From assembly GCF_000684975.1 (NCBI RefSeq), contig NZ_BAXZ01000003.1, positions 1 through 64,000 of the forward strand: 64,000 nucleotides of DNA. Direction: 5' to 3'. Both the position numbers and the translations under genes were made by a program. Of this stretch, positions 22,938-32,251 are shown in pieces. Under the pieces are notes generated by a model, which did not search any database, had not been told where the DNA came from, and saw only the letters and a program-made list of their open reading frames with translations. Every line of letters begins with the position of its first letter. Positions within the stretch are counted from its first letter, which is position 1. Source of the stretch: Paraburkholderia acidipaludis NBRC 101816 (GTDB taxonomy: Bacteria > Pseudomonadota > Gammaproteobacteria > Burkholderiales > Burkholderiaceae).

Positions 22938-25562
22938 ATGAAAGCCGCTGAAATCCGCGAGAAATTCCTCAAGTTCTTTGAATCGAAGGGCCACACGATC
23001 GTGCGCTCGTCGAGCCTCGTGCCGGGCAACGACCCCACGTTGCTCTTCACCAACTCCGGCATGGTGCAGTTCAAGGACGTGTTCCTCGGCACCGAATCGC
23101 GCCCGTACTCGCGCGCGACCACCGCGCAGCGCAGCGTGCGCGCCGGCGGCAAGCACAACGATCTGGAGAACGTCGGCTATACGGCGCGTCACCACACGTT
23201 CTTCGAGATGCTCGGCAACTTCTCGTTCGGCGACTACTTCAAGCGCGACGCGATCCACTATTGCTGGGAACTGCTGACGAAGGTCTACAGCCTCCCGGCG
23301 GAAAAGCTCACCGTCACCGTCTATCAGGAAGACGACGAGGCCTTCGACATCTGGGCGAAGGAAATCGGCGTGCCGGTCGAGCGCATCATCCGCATCGGCG
23401 ACAACAAGGGCGCGCGCTACGCTTCGGACAACTTCTGGCAGATGGCCGACACCGGCCCTTGCGGCCCGTGCTCGGAAGTGTTCTACGATCACGGCCCGGA
23501 AATCTGGGGCGGCCCCCCGGGGTCTCCCGAGGAAGACGGCGACCGCTTCATCGAGATCTGGAATCTCGTGTTCATGCAGTTCAACCGCGACGCCCAGGGC
23601 AACATGACGCCGCTGCCCAAGCAGTGCGTCGATACGGGCATGGGGCTGGAGCGCCTGGCGGCCGTGCTGCAGCACGTGCACAGCAACTACGAGATCGACC
23701 TGTTCCAGAACCTCATCAAGGCCGCCTCGCGCGAAACGCAGACGCCCGACCTTACGAACAACTCGCTGAAGGTCATTGCCGACCACATCCGCGCGTGCTC
23801 GTTCCTGATCGTCGACGGCGTGATCCCCGGCAACGAAGGCCGCGGCTACGTGCTGCGCCGCATCGTGCGCCGCGCGATCCGCCATGGCTACAAGCTAGGC
23901 CAGAAGGGCGCGTTCTTCCACAAGCTCGTGGCGGACCTCGTTGCCGAAATGGGCGCGGCCTATCCGGAACTGAAGGAAGCCGAACAGCGCGTGACCGACG
24001 TGCTGCGCCAGGAGGAGGAGCGCTTCTTCGAGACCATCGAGCACGGCATGTCGATTCTCGAAGCCGCACTCGCCGATCTGGAGAAGAAGGGCGGCAAGAC
24101 GCTCGACGGCGAGCTCGCGTTCAAGCTGCACGACACCTACGGCTTTCCGCTCGACCTCACGGCGGACGTTTGCCGCGAACGCAACGTGAACGTCGACGAA
24201 CCGGCTTTCGACGACGCCATGGCGCGCCAGCGCGAGCAGGCCCGCGCGGCGGGCAAGTTCAAGATGACGCAGGGCCTCGAGTACTCGGGCGCGAAGACCA
24301 CGTTCCACGGCTACGAAGAGATCGTGTTCGACGACGCGAAGGTCGTCGCACTTTACGTGGACGGCGCGTCGGCGAACGAAGTGAAGGCCGGCCAGGACGC
24401 CGTGGTCGTGCTCGACCACACGCCGTTCTACGCGGAATCGGGCGGCCAGGTGGGCGACCAGGGCGTGATCGCGAACGCGAGCGTGCGCTTCGCGGTGACC
24501 GATACGCTCAAGGTTCAGGCCGACGTTTTCGGCCATCACGGCACGCTGGAGCAGGGCACGCTCAAGGTGGGCGACGTCGTGAAGGCGGAAATCGACGCGA
24601 TTCGCCGCGCCCGCACCCAACGCAACCACTCGGCCACGCACCTGATGCATAAGGCGCTGCGCGAAGTGCTCGGTACCCACGTGCAGCAGAAGGGCTCGCT
24701 CGTCGACGCCGACAAGACGCGCTTCGACTTCGCCCACAACGCGCCGATGACGGACGACGAAATTCGCCGCGTGGAGCAGATCGTCAACGCGGAAGTGCTC
24801 GCGAACGCGCCCGGCATCGTGCGCGTGATGCCGTTCGACGAAGCGGTGAAGGGCGGTGCGATGGCGCTCTTCGGCGAGAAGTACGGCGACGAAGTGCGCG
24901 TGCTCGACCTCGGCTTTTCGCGCGAGCTGTGCGGCGGCACGCACGTGACGCGCAGCGGTGACATCGGTCTCTTCAAGATCGTCATGGAAGGCGGCGTGGC
25001 CGCGGGCATTCGCCGCGTGGAAGCGATCACGGGCGACAACGCCGTGCGCTACGTGCAGGAGCTCGACGCGCGCATCAACGCGGCGGCGGCGGCGTTGAAG
25101 GCGCAGCCTGCGGAGCTCACGCAGCGCATTGCGCAGGTGCAGGATCAGGTCAAGTCGCTCGAAAAGGAACTGGGCGCGCTCAAGTCGAAGCTGGCGTCGA
25201 GCCAGGGCGACGAGCTGGTAGGTCAGGCCGTCGAGGTGAACGGCGTGCACGTGCTCGCGGCGACGCTCGAAGGCGCCGACGTCAAGACGCTGCGCGAGAC
25301 CATGGACAAACTCAAGGACAAGCTCAAGAGCGCGGCGATCGTGCTGGCGGCGGTCGAGAGCGGCAAGGTGAGCCTGATTGCGGGCGTCACGGCCGAGGCC
25401 AGCAAGAAGGTCAAGGCGGGCGAGCTCGTGAACTTCGTCGCCCAGCAGGTGGGCGGCAAGGGCGGCGGCCGTCCCGACATGGCGCAGGCGGGCGGCACCG
25501 AGCCGGCCAACCTGCCGGCCGCGCTCGCGGGCGTGAAGGGCTGGGTCGAGGCGAAGCTGTAA
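22938..25562 (+). CDS. alaS: alanyl-tRNA synthetase
   Basis: This 874-residue class II synthetase charges tRNA-Ala and edits mischarged Ser/Gly. The catalytic domain begins MKAAEIREKFLKFFESKGHT and has motif 2 and 3 features (GNDPTLLFTNSGMVQFKDVF, and GMGLERLAAVLQ). The editing domain has the zinc motifs HSATHLMH and CGGTHV, and the C-terminal coiled coil ends in a Gly-rich C-Ala domain (GGKGGGRPDMAQAGG). The length is right for the family. ATG 22938 aligns with AlaRS starts; upstream in-frame codons do not. A terminator follows at 25594. Confidence 0.98.
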   Translation: MKAAEIREKFLKFFESKGHTIVRSSSLVPGNDPTLLFTNSGMVQFKDVFLGTESRPYSRATTAQRSVRAGGKHNDLENVGYTARHHTFFEMLGNFSFGDYFKRDAIHYCWELLTKVYSLPAEKLTVTVYQEDDEAFDIWAKEIGVPVERIIRIGDNKGARYASDNFWQMADTGPCGPCSEVFYDHGPEIWGGPPGSPEEDGDRFIEIWNLVFMQFNRDAQGNMTPLPKQCVDTGMGLERLAAVLQHVHSNYEIDLFQNLIKAASRETQTPDLTNNSLKVIADHIRACSFLIVDGVIPGNEGRGYVLRRIVRRAIRHGYKLGQKGAFFHKLVADLVAEMGAAYPELKEAEQRVTDVLRQEEERFFETIEHGMSILEAALADLEKKGGKTLDGELAFKLHDTYGFPLDLTADVCRERNVNVDEPAFDDAMARQREQARAAGKFKMTQGLEYSGAKTTFHGYEEIVFDDAKVVALYVDGASANEVKAGQDAVVVLDHTPFYAESGGQVGDQGVIANASVRFAVTDTLKVQADVFGHHGTLEQGTLKVGDVVKAEIDAIRRARTQRNHSATHLMHKALREVLGTHVQQKGSLVDADKTRFDFAHNAPMTDDEIRRVEQIVNAEVLANAPGIVRVMPFDEAVKGGAMALFGEKYGDEVRVLDLGFSRELCGGTHVTRSGDIGLFKIVMEGGVAAGIRRVEAITGDNAVRYVQELDARINAAAAALKAQPAELTQRIAQVQDQVKSLEKELGALKSKLASSQGDELVGQAVEVNGVHVLAATLEGADVKTLRETMDKLKDKLKSAAIVLAAVESGKVSLIAGVTAEASKKVKAGELVNFVAQQVGGKGGGRPDMAQAGGTEPANLPAALAGVKGWVEAKL

Positions 25563-25587
25563 GCGCCGACTCGCTTGTTGGCGGGTT

Positions 25588-26520
25588 TCAGGAAGGGCTG
25601 TCCGTGAGGGCAGCCCTTTTTTGTTGCGCGTGTTCCGCCTCCTGCGCGCCCCCGGCGTTTTCCAGCAGGGCGCGCTTGAGCGCGTCGAGCGCCGGCGAAA
25701 AGTGCCCGCGCCGCCAGATGAGCAGCGTGTCGACGAGTCCGTGCTTCCCCAGCGAATGCATCGCAACGTCATCCACGTTGCGCTGCAATTCCAGCACCGA
25801 GCGCGGTGCGACAGCCACGCCCGCGCCCGCCGCCACACACGCAATGATCGCGTGATACGAGCCGAGTTCGAGCACGCGCGTGGGCCGGATGCCGTATTCG
25901 AGATACCAGCGCTCGATGTAGCTGCGATAGGCGCAGCCGCGCTCGAACGCGACGAGCGTGGAGAGGGCGACATCGCCAGGCTGGCGGATCGGCGGATGGC
26001 CGCGCGGGGTCAGCATCACGAGTTCCTCGCGATAGACCGGCACGTACTCGAACAGTGCGGCATCGGGCGGGCCGCCGAGCGGCATGGAGATCAGCGCGGC
26101 GTCCACCTCGAATTCGCGCAGGCGCCCGGTCAGGTGGCCGGTGGTGCCGGTCTCGAGTTCGAGCGTGACCTCGGGCCAGTCCTGGTGATAGCGCGCGAGC
26201 ACGCCGGGCAGGCGGCTTGCGGCCGTGCTCTCCATCGTGCCGAGGCGCAGCCTTCCCGAGGGCCGGCCGCTTTTGACCGCGTGGCGCGCTTCGTCGGCGA
26301 GCGCAAGCAGGCGCTCGGCATAGGGCAGCAGTGTTTCGCCCGCGGGCGTCAGCACGAGCCGGCGCCCGTCGCGCGTGAAGAGATCGGCGCCGAGCTGCTC
26401 CTCGAGCTGCTTGATCCGCGTCGTGACGTTCGACTGCACGCGGTTGAGCTTGGCCGCCGCGCGCGTCACGCCGTTTTCGTGGACCACCGCCCGAAAAATG
26501 GCCAGCGCGATCAGATCCAT
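25588..26520 (-). CDS. LysR-family transcriptional regulator
   Basis: The 310-residue protein has an N-terminal winged helix (FRAVVHENGVTRAAAKLNRV ... VTTRIKQLEEQLGADLF at about 8-55) and a periplasmic-binding-like effector domain after residue 90. ATG 26520 has AAGGAGAG at good spacing. It is divergent from a YbfB/YjiJ-type MFS exporter, with 107 bp between, so it probably controls that gene and itself. Its 3' end lies over the alaS terminator hairpin, so the two converging genes share that DNA. The effector is unknown. Confidence 0.9.
   Translation of the reverse strand: MDLIALAIFRAVVHENGVTRAAAKLNRVQSNVTTRIKQLEEQLGADLFTRDGRRLVLTPAGETLLPYAERLLALADEARHAVKSGRPSGRLRLGTMESTAASRLPGVLARYHQDWPEVTLELETGTTGHLTGRLREFEVDAALISMPLGGPPDAALFEYVPVYREELVMLTPRGHPPIRQPGDVALSTLVAFERGCAYRSYIERWYLEYGIRPTRVLELGSYHAIIACVAAGAGVAVAPRSVLELQRNVDDVAMHSLGKHGLVDTLLIWRRGHFSPALDALKRALLENAGGAQEAEHAQQKRAALTDSPS
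25594..25622 (+). terminator. terminator of alaS
   Basis: AAGGGCTG (25594-25601) pairs with CAGCCCTT (25612-25619) and is followed by T5. It overlaps the last codons of the convergent LysR gene. Confidence 0.85.
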
Positions 26521-26627
26521 GATTCTCTCCTTGGGATTAATTCGTTCATCATAATTCATTTTTCGTGATTGATTGAATGGCCTACGATACTGAAAGTCGA
26601 TTTGCGCCTTTCGCGTCTCCTGCCGCC

Positions 26628-27896
26628 ATGAATGATTTCGTCTCCCGCCCCGCCGCGTCTCCCGCCGAGCCGCGTGGCCGTTCGCACGGTCCCGATGCCG
26701 CGCGCCGGGCCGCGCTCGCGTGCATGGTGACGCTCGCGGTGGCGTTGGGCGTCGGCCGCTTCGCGTTCACGCCGCTGCTGCCGCTGATGCTGCACGGCGG
26801 CGGCCTGGACCTGCGCCACGGCGGCTGGCTGGCGTCGCTCAACTACGCGGGCTACTTCGCGGGCGCGCTCGGCTGCGTGGCGCTGCGCGGCGCCCATGCG
26901 ACGATCGTCCGTGTGGGCCTCGCGGCAACGGTCCTGCTGACGCTCGCGATGGGGCTCACGCAGCAGTTCTGGATCTGGGCCGTGGTGCGGTTCGTGGCGG
27001 GCGCCGTGAGCGCGTGGACCTTCGTATTCGCCTCGCAATGGGGCTTGCGGCGTCTGGCCGAATTGAGCGCGCCCGAGTGGGGCGGCGTGATTTATACGGG
27101 GCCGGGCGTCGGCATCGTCGCGACGGGGCTTATCGTCAGCGCGGCGGGCGGACTTGGGGCGCGCGCCGGCTGGATCGGCTTCGGGCTGATCAGCGCCGTG
27201 CTTGCCGTGCTCGTATGGCCCACTTTCGGCGAGGACAGGCGGGAAAAGTGCGAGGAAAAGTGCGCGCCGACGCTCCACGCGGCGGGGGCCGCAAAGTTCG
27301 CAGCCGGCGCCAATGCCTCCGCCGCGCCCGATCAGCCTCGCGCCGACGCCTTCTGGCTCGTCCTGCTCTATGGGGTGCCGGGCTTCGGCTACATCATCAC
27401 GGCGACCTTTTTGCCCGTGATCGCGCGCCATGCGCTGCCGGGCTCCGCGTGGCCCGACCTGTTCTGGCCGATGTGCGGCGCGGCGCTGATCGTGGGCGCG
27501 CTCGCCGGCGCCCGCCTGCCGCTGCATTGGGACAATCGCCTGATGCTCGCGGGCTGCTATGTGGTCCAGGCTGTGGGCATTGCGTTGGGGATCGTCTGGC
27601 CGAACGCGGCGGGCTTTTCGTTCGGCAGCATCCTGATCGGGCTGCCGTTCACGGCCATCACGTTGTTCGCGATGCGCGAGGCCCGCCTGCTGCGCGGCGA
27701 GCATGCCGCCGCGCTGATGGGGTATGCCACGGCCGCCTACGGCATCGGCCAGATCGCCGGGCCGCTCGTGGCCGCGCCGCTGGCGGCGGCGACCGGCTCC
27801 TTCTCGCCTTCGCTGTGGCTCGCGGCGGCGGCGCTCGTGGCCGGCGCGCTCGGCCTCGTCTGGCGAGCCTGCACGCGCGGCCGGATAGCGCACTAG
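26628..27896 (+). CDS. YbfB/YjiJ-family MFS transporter
   Basis: This 422-residue polytopic protein has twelve likely membrane helices. The N-terminal signature (VTLAVALGVGRFAFTPLLPL, followed by GGWLASLNYAGYFAGALG) is typical of the YbfB/YjiJ (MFS_4) branch, in which F-x-x-LLP and N-Y-x-G are conserved. A hydrophilic loop with charged repeats (DRREKCEEKCAP) joins the two halves. I use ATG 26628 (MNDFVSRP); ATG 26577 is possible but would place the start closer to the promoter region. The substrate is not known; members export small organic compounds. It is divergent from the LysR gene. Confidence 0.85.
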   Translation: MNDFVSRPAASPAEPRGRSHGPDAARRAALACMVTLAVALGVGRFAFTPLLPLMLHGGGLDLRHGGWLASLNYAGYFAGALGCVALRGAHATIVRVGLAATVLLTLAMGLTQQFWIWAVVRFVAGAVSAWTFVFASQWGLRRLAELSAPEWGGVIYTGPGVGIVATGLIVSAAGGLGARAGWIGFGLISAVLAVLVWPTFGEDRREKCEEKCAPTLHAAGAAKFAAGANASAAPDQPRADAFWLVLLYGVPGFGYIITATFLPVIARHALPGSAWPDLFWPMCGAALIVGALAGARLPLHWDNRLMLAGCYVVQAVGIALGIVWPNAAGFSFGSILIGLPFTAITLFAMREARLLRGEHAAALMGYATAAYGIGQIAGPLVAAPLAAATGSFSPSLWLAAAALVAGALGLVWRACTRGRIAH

Positions 27897-27979
27897 AATA
27901 GTCGCTTTGCGTCCGCCGTGAGCGTGCCCGTCGGGCCGCGTGGCGGCTTCGGGTTCGCCCTGCGCATGCCCCCATCGAC

Positions 27980-28510
27980 ATGAGCGACTACCAGTTCTGC
28001 CCCCGCTGTGCCTCGCGTCTCACCGAACGCGCCGACCCCGCCCACGAAGGCGGCCGCGTTCGCCTTGCTTGCCCCGATCTCGTTTGCGGGTATGTGCACT
28101 GGAACAATCCGCTGCCCGTCGTCGCGGCGATCGTCGAATACGAGGGCCGCGTGCTGCTCGCGCGCAACGCCGCCTGGCCCGAGGGCATGTTCGCGCTCAT
28201 CACCGGTTTCCTCGAAAACGGCGAGACGCCCGAGGAGGGCATTGCGCGCGAGGTGTTCGAAGAGACGGCGCTGCGCGCGGAGAGCGTCGAGCTCGTCGGC
28301 GTCTACGAGTTCATCCGCAAGAACGAGCTCATCATTGCGTATCACGTGAAGGCGACGGGCACGATCTCGCTCTCGCCGGAACTGCTCGAATACCGCCTCG
28401 TCGAGCCCGCGAAGCTGCGGCCGTGGCGCGCGGGCACGGGTCAGGCGCTTGGCGAATGGATGCGCCGGCGCGGCCTGCCGTTCGAATTCGTCGAACGGCC
28501 CGGGCAGTGA
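27980..28510 (+). CDS. zinc-ribbon NUDIX hydrolase (NudC-like)
   Basis: The 176-residue enzyme begins with a zinc ribbon (Cys7, Cys10, Cys31, Cys36), then a Nudix fold with the box at residues 76-98 (GFLENGE, seven residues, REVFEETAL). The Gly of the box is replaced by Ala97. Similar ribbon-Nudix proteins hydrolyse NADH or ADP-ribose-type dinucleotides, but the NudC SQPWPFPxS motif is not present, so the substrate is unknown. It lies 84 bp after the MFS gene and 56 bp before the thioesterase. Confidence 0.85.
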   Translation: MSDYQFCPRCASRLTERADPAHEGGRVRLACPDLVCGYVHWNNPLPVVAAIVEYEGRVLLARNAAWPEGMFALITGFLENGETPEEGIAREVFEETALRAESVELVGVYEFIRKNELIIAYHVKATGTISLSPELLEYRLVEPAKLRPWRAGTGQALGEWMRRRGLPFEFVERPGQ

Positions 28511-28565
28511 TGCGCGCACCGGCGCGCCGTCCTCGCAACGTTCCCTGTACCGCCTTCCCAGGATC

Positions 28566-29012
28566 ATGCCGATGAACCGACCCGTCACCGTCGCCCGCGC
28601 GGGCTATCGCCACTTTCTGCCTATCGGCACACGCTGGATGGACAACGACGTCTACGGCCACGTGAACAACGTCGTCTACTACAGCTACTTCGACACCGTC
28701 GTGAACGAGTATCTGATCCGCGCGGGCGCGCTCGACATCGAGCACGGCGCGACGATCGGGCTCGTGGTCGAAACGCAGTGCAACTACTTCGCGCCGCTCG
28801 TGTTTCCCGAGCGCGTCGACGCGGGATTGCGCGTGGCGCGCCTTGGCTCGTCGAGCGTGCGCTACGAGGTGGGGCTTTTTCGCGAGGGCGAGGAGGCGCC
28901 TGCGGCGCAGGGCCATTTCGTGCACGTCTACGTCGATCGCGCGACGCGCCGGCCCGTGAGCGCGCTGCCCGATGCGCTGCGCGCGGCGCTTGAACCGCTC
29001 GTGGTGGCCTAG
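28566..29012 (+). CDS. 4-hydroxybenzoyl-CoA thioesterase-like acyl-CoA thioesterase
   Basis: The 148-residue hot-dog-fold protein has the conserved TRWMDNDVYGHVNNVVYYSY block, where the Asp acts in thioester hydrolysis and the GHVNN loop lines the pocket. ATG 28566 or 28572 (MPMNRP) can start it; AGGA is just upstream. The typical length and sequence place it in the 4HBT/YbgC group, which hydrolyses short or aromatic acyl-CoA. The stop overlaps the stop of the convergent Ap4A phosphorylase-like gene by four bases. Confidence 0.85.
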   Translation: MPMNRPVTVARAGYRHFLPIGTRWMDNDVYGHVNNVVYYSYFDTVVNEYLIRAGALDIEHGATIGLVVETQCNYFAPLVFPERVDAGLRVARLGSSSVRYEVGLFREGEEAPAAQGHFVHVYVDRATRRPVSALPDALRAALEPLVVA

Positions 29013-29902
29013 CGCGCCACGGCTACGCGCGCGAGCGCCGTCATCGGCCCGAGGCTCCTGAGTGCCTGTAATTGCGCGGCGTCGCGCACGAAGAACGAGC
29101 CCGCGAAGCCGAGCGCATTGACCGAAATCCCTTCCGCGCGCTCCTCCGAGCGCGGCACCGCCAGCATCCAGCGGCGCGTGACGAGCAGGTTGTACGGCGC
29201 GCCCTGGTGTGCCGCCCCGCTCACGTAGACAACAGGGACGCCCGCTGCGTCGAGCAGCTCGCGATAGCATGCGAGCGCCTCGCGCGCGGCTTCCTCGACG
29301 GTGCCTTCGGCAAGATCGAGACGCGCGAAGGCATGGCAGAACGGCAGGTCGGGCACGGTTTCGACCGGCAGCGTTTCGTGCATGACGTGCGTGCGGTCGA
29401 GCAGCGCCTCGATGGGCACGGGCGGCCCGTCGCGCCCAAGCGGCAAAGACACCACTTGAAGGTGCTTGTGCGGCTGGCTCGCGCCTGCCGCCGTTCCCCC
29501 GTTATAGAAGCCGAGGCCGTCGAGTTCGCGCAGCGCCATGACGAGCGCCGCGAAGTCGGCGGCATCGAGCAGCGCTTCCTGCGGTTCGAAGGCGCGCGTC
29601 ACGATCAGCAAGTGACGATCGATCACGTTGAACTTGTTGAGCAGTGCGACGTGCGTGGGCGAGAGACCGGCGACGAAGAGGTCGTCGTCATAGGGCAGAA
29701 AGGGATTGCGCAGTGCCTGGGTGTCCTGCGTTTTCCGCGCCGCGTCCTTGCGCACGAGATTGGCCGCCACGCGCACGGCGAAGCGCACGCCGTGGTCGTC
29801 GATCGGAGTCAGCGCGGTTTCGATCGGCAGCAGCGCGCCGCGCCCGAGCGCCAGCGCCGTTTGCCGTTCGAGGGCGGTGCGCAGGCCGACGGATGCGTTC
29901 AT
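29009..29902 (-). CDS. ATP adenylyltransferase / Ap4A phosphorylase family protein
   Basis: The 297-residue protein has the HIT-type QPHKHLQVVSLPL motif (about 152-164) with the histidine triad of Ap4A phosphorylases, preceded by NPFLPYDDDLFVAGLSPTHV and LLNKFNVIDRHLLIVTR. Such enzymes split Ap4A with phosphate into ATP and ADP, or form Ap4A in reverse. It is six bases from the upstream adenosine-specific kinase on the same strand, so both are likely one unit handling adenine nucleotides. The length fits the bacterial family. Confidence 0.85.
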   Translation of the reverse strand: MNASVGLRTALERQTALALGRGALLPIETALTPIDDHGVRFAVRVAANLVRKDAARKTQDTQALRNPFLPYDDDLFVAGLSPTHVALLNKFNVIDRHLLIVTRAFEPQEALLDAADFAALVMALRELDGLGFYNGGTAAGASQPHKHLQVVSLPLGRDGPPVPIEALLDRTHVMHETLPVETVPDLPFCHAFARLDLAEGTVEEAAREALACYRELLDAAGVPVVYVSGAAHQGAPYNLLVTRRWMLAVPRSEERAEGISVNALGFAGSFFVRDAAQLQALRSLGPMTALARVAVAR

Positions 29903-29908
29903 CGGCGC

Positions 29909-30394
29909 TCAAGCCTTGTAGCCGATCGCGCGCAGCAGATCCTTGCGCCAGCGCACGTCGTCTTCGGTTTCGACGCCCAGCGGCGGGAAGCCGTCCACCA
30001 CGCCGACAATGCCGCGCCCCTGGTCCGTTTCCGCAATCAGCACCTGGGTCGGATTGGCCGTCGCGCAGAAAATGCGGCAGACCTCGGGAACCGCCTTGAT
30101 CGCGTTGAGCATGTTGACGGGGAAGAAGCCGTCGCCGAGAAAGACGATGAAGCTGTGTCCCGCGCCGATGCGCTGCGCGTTGTCGACCGCCATCTCGACG
30201 AGCGCGTCGTCGGTGCCCGAGCGGCGCACGAGCCGCTTGCCCGACGCCTCGCAGAACGCGAGTCCGAAACGGATGCCCGGCACGGCGCCGTAGATCGCCT
30301 CGTGCAGGTCTTCGACCGTTTTGATGAAATGCGATTGTCCGAGGACGAAGTTGGTGGCCTCGGGCTTGACGACCGCTACCGTGGACAATTGCAT
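29909..30394 (-). CDS. adenosine-specific kinase (DUF355/PAE2307-type)
   Basis: This 161-residue protein starts MQLSTVAVVKPEATNFVLGQ and contains GIRFGLAFCEASGKRLVRRS, GHSFIVFLGDGFFPVNMLNA and the RIFCATANPTQVLIAETDQG end block. These are the hallmarks of the archaeal/bacterial family named adenosine-specific kinase from a structure (PAE2307). The biochemical role is not well tested. It precedes the Ap4A phosphorylase-like gene by six bases. Its ribosome site is weak (GCGAGGTCCGCC), so ATG 30394 is taken from family alignment in memory. Confidence 0.85.
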   Translation of the reverse strand: MQLSTVAVVKPEATNFVLGQSHFIKTVEDLHEAIYGAVPGIRFGLAFCEASGKRLVRRSGTDDALVEMAVDNAQRIGAGHSFIVFLGDGFFPVNMLNAIKAVPEVCRIFCATANPTQVLIAETDQGRGIVGVVDGFPPLGVETEDDVRWRKDLLRAIGYKA

Positions 30395-30551
30395 GGCGGA
30401 CCTCGCGCGTGGGCGTCACGAAGGGCGGCGGCGGCCCTCGTCGGGACGGGTGCTTCGGATCGGCTTGCGATGCGCGCAACGTGAATGTCTTGCCGTCAAA
30501 CCTAGTGTAGTACGTCCCGTGGGCGGCACCATGCAGCGCAAAACGCGGGCC

Positions 30552-30589
30552 AAAAGAAAACGGCCGGCGCCTCAAGGGCATCCGGCCGT
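30552..30589 (-). terminator. terminator of the MFS exporter gene
   Basis: On the minus strand, ACGGCCGG (30589-30582) pairs with CCGGCCGT (30567-30560) and is followed by TTTCTTTTG. It lies 52 bp after the exporter stop. Confidence 0.75.
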
Positions 30590-30641
30590 CATGTCTTTCA
30601 CGGTCTTTCACGCGGCGAGGCTCAGGAGCCTCGCATGTCGC

Positions 30642-31892
30642 TCAGGCCGCGGCCTTCTTCGCCCGCTTGCCCTCGACGTCGGGCAGGAACACGGTGAGGA
30701 TGCCGATCAACGGCAGGAACGAGCAGACCTTGTAGACGAAGCCGATGCTCGTGGCGTCGGCAAGCTGGCCGAGCACGGCCGCACCGATGCCGCCGAGGCC
30801 GAACGCGAAGCCGAAGAAGAGCCCCGCCACCATGCCGACCTTGCCCGGAATCAGCTCCTGCGCATAGACGAGGATGGCCGAGAACGCCGAGGCCAGCACG
30901 ATGCCGATGATCACCGTCAGCACGCCGGTCCAGAACAGGTTCGCGTAGGGCAGCAGCAGCGTGAAGGGCGCCACGCCGAGAATCGAGCCCCAGATCACGT
31001 ACTTGCGACCGATGCGGTCACCCACCGGGCCGCCGATGATCGTGCCCGCGGCAACGGCGGCGAGGAACACGAACAGATGTATCTGCGCGGCCTGTATGGG
31101 CAGATGGAAGCGGTCGATCAAATAGAACGTGAAGTAGCTGTTGATGCTCGCGAGGTAGAAGTACTTCGAGAACACGAGCAGCACGAGCACGCCGATGGCG
31201 CTCGCCACGCGGGCGCGCGCGAGCGCGACGTGCGGCACCTCGGCACGCTTTTTCTTCATGCCGGGATGCGCCTTGTACCAGCGGCCGATCTGCGTGAGCA
31301 CGAACATGGCGACGAGCGCGGCGACCGAAAACCACGCGATGCTGCGCTGGCCGTGCGGAATGATGATGGCCGCGGCGAGCAGCGGCCCGAGCGACGAGCC
31401 CGCATTGCCGCCCACCTGGAAAAGCGACTGCGCAAGGCCGTGGCGGCCGCCCGAGGCCATGCGCGCGACGCGGGACGACTCGGGATGGAACACCGAGGAG
31501 CCGCAGCCCACCAGCGCCGCCGCCACGAGCAGCACCCCGAAGGTCGGCGCGACCGACATCAGCAGCAGGCCGCACAGCGTGAAGCCCATGCCGACGGGCA
31601 GCGAGTACGGCATCGGCCGCTTGTCGGTGTAGACGCCCACGAGCGGCTGCAGCATCGACGCCGTGATCTGGTAGGTGAGCGTGATGAGGCCGATCTGCGT
31701 GAACGACAGCGAGAAGTTGTCCTTCAGCATCGGATAGATGGCGAGGATCAACGACTGGATCATGTCGTTGAGCAGATGCGAAAAGCTGATCGCGCCGAGC
31801 ACGGAGTACACAGTGCGCTGGGCGCCGGCGGCGCTCGGCGCAGACGCGGGGGCGGCGCCGGGCAGGGCGCGCTTGTCGAGGCTGGTTTCCAT
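30642..31892 (-). CDS. fosmidomycin-resistance (Fsr)-type MFS exporter
   Basis: The 416-residue transporter has twelve likely helices and Fsr-branch motifs: ISFSHLLNDMIQSLILAIYP near the start, DNFSLSFTQIGLITLTYQIT, and VGCGSSVFHPESSRVARMAS, a hallmark of Fsr. In E. coli Fsr exports fosmidomycin; the natural substrate is unknown. ATG 31892 (METSLDKR) is used; a TTG nine bases upstream is possible. A dyad (31986-32007) lies over the likely -35, suggesting control by a repressor. A terminator follows at 30552. Confidence 0.88.
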   Translation of the reverse strand: METSLDKRALPGAAPASAPSAAGAQRTVYSVLGAISFSHLLNDMIQSLILAIYPMLKDNFSLSFTQIGLITLTYQITASMLQPLVGVYTDKRPMPYSLPVGMGFTLCGLLLMSVAPTFGVLLVAAALVGCGSSVFHPESSRVARMASGGRHGLAQSLFQVGGNAGSSLGPLLAAAIIIPHGQRSIAWFSVAALVAMFVLTQIGRWYKAHPGMKKKRAEVPHVALARARVASAIGVLVLLVFSKYFYLASINSYFTFYLIDRFHLPIQAAQIHLFVFLAAVAAGTIIGGPVGDRIGRKYVIWGSILGVAPFTLLLPYANLFWTGVLTVIIGIVLASAFSAILVYAQELIPGKVGMVAGLFFGFAFGLGGIGAAVLGQLADATSIGFVYKVCSFLPLIGILTVFLPDVEGKRAKKAAA

Positions 31893-31985
31893 GGTGTCCA
31901 AAGGCAGAGAGCTTCATGCGGGCGCCGTATCCCAGTGGGATGAAAGATGCGGCGACGGCATGAAAGGGTCATGTATAGGAGTTAT

Positions 31986-32007
31986 GAGACGCAGTGTAAT
32001 GTGTCTC
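31986..32007. promoter_or_regulatory. candidate operator upstream of the Fsr-type exporter
   Basis: GAGACGCA (31986-31993) and TGTGTCTC (32000-32007) form a dyad with seven of eight matches and a six-base spacer. It covers the region about 17-35 bases upstream of the exporter -10. The regulator is unknown. Confidence 0.4.
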
Positions 32008-32064
32008 GTCTGCATCGTCAGGACATATTTTGTCGAGATTGGGACATTCCCCGCGGCCGTTTTA

Positions 32065-32092
32065 TTGGCGATGCTTTTTGGTCGGGTATAAC
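32065..32092 (+). promoter_or_regulatory. sigma-70-like promoter of the chemoreceptor gene
   Basis: TTGGCG (32065-32070), 16-base spacer, TATAAC (32087-32092). It would give a leader of about 200 bases that contains the 34-bp palindrome. Confidence 0.5.
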
Positions 32093-32251
32093 CCGCCGGT
32101 GCGCGCGCCCACGAGGCGCGTTGCTACGGGGCCGGAACGCGAGACCGATACTCGCGCGACGCTAAAGATCGCGCGTAAATCTGCCGTTGACCGGGTTGTG
32201 GCGCACCGTGCCGATAAGTCCGCGCGCCCGACAACACGCTGCGTTGCATGG

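Noticed and set aside
23895..25973. A 692-codon open frame antisense to alaS
   Set aside because: Shadow of alaS caused by third-position GC; repeats of Arg, His and Ala without domains.
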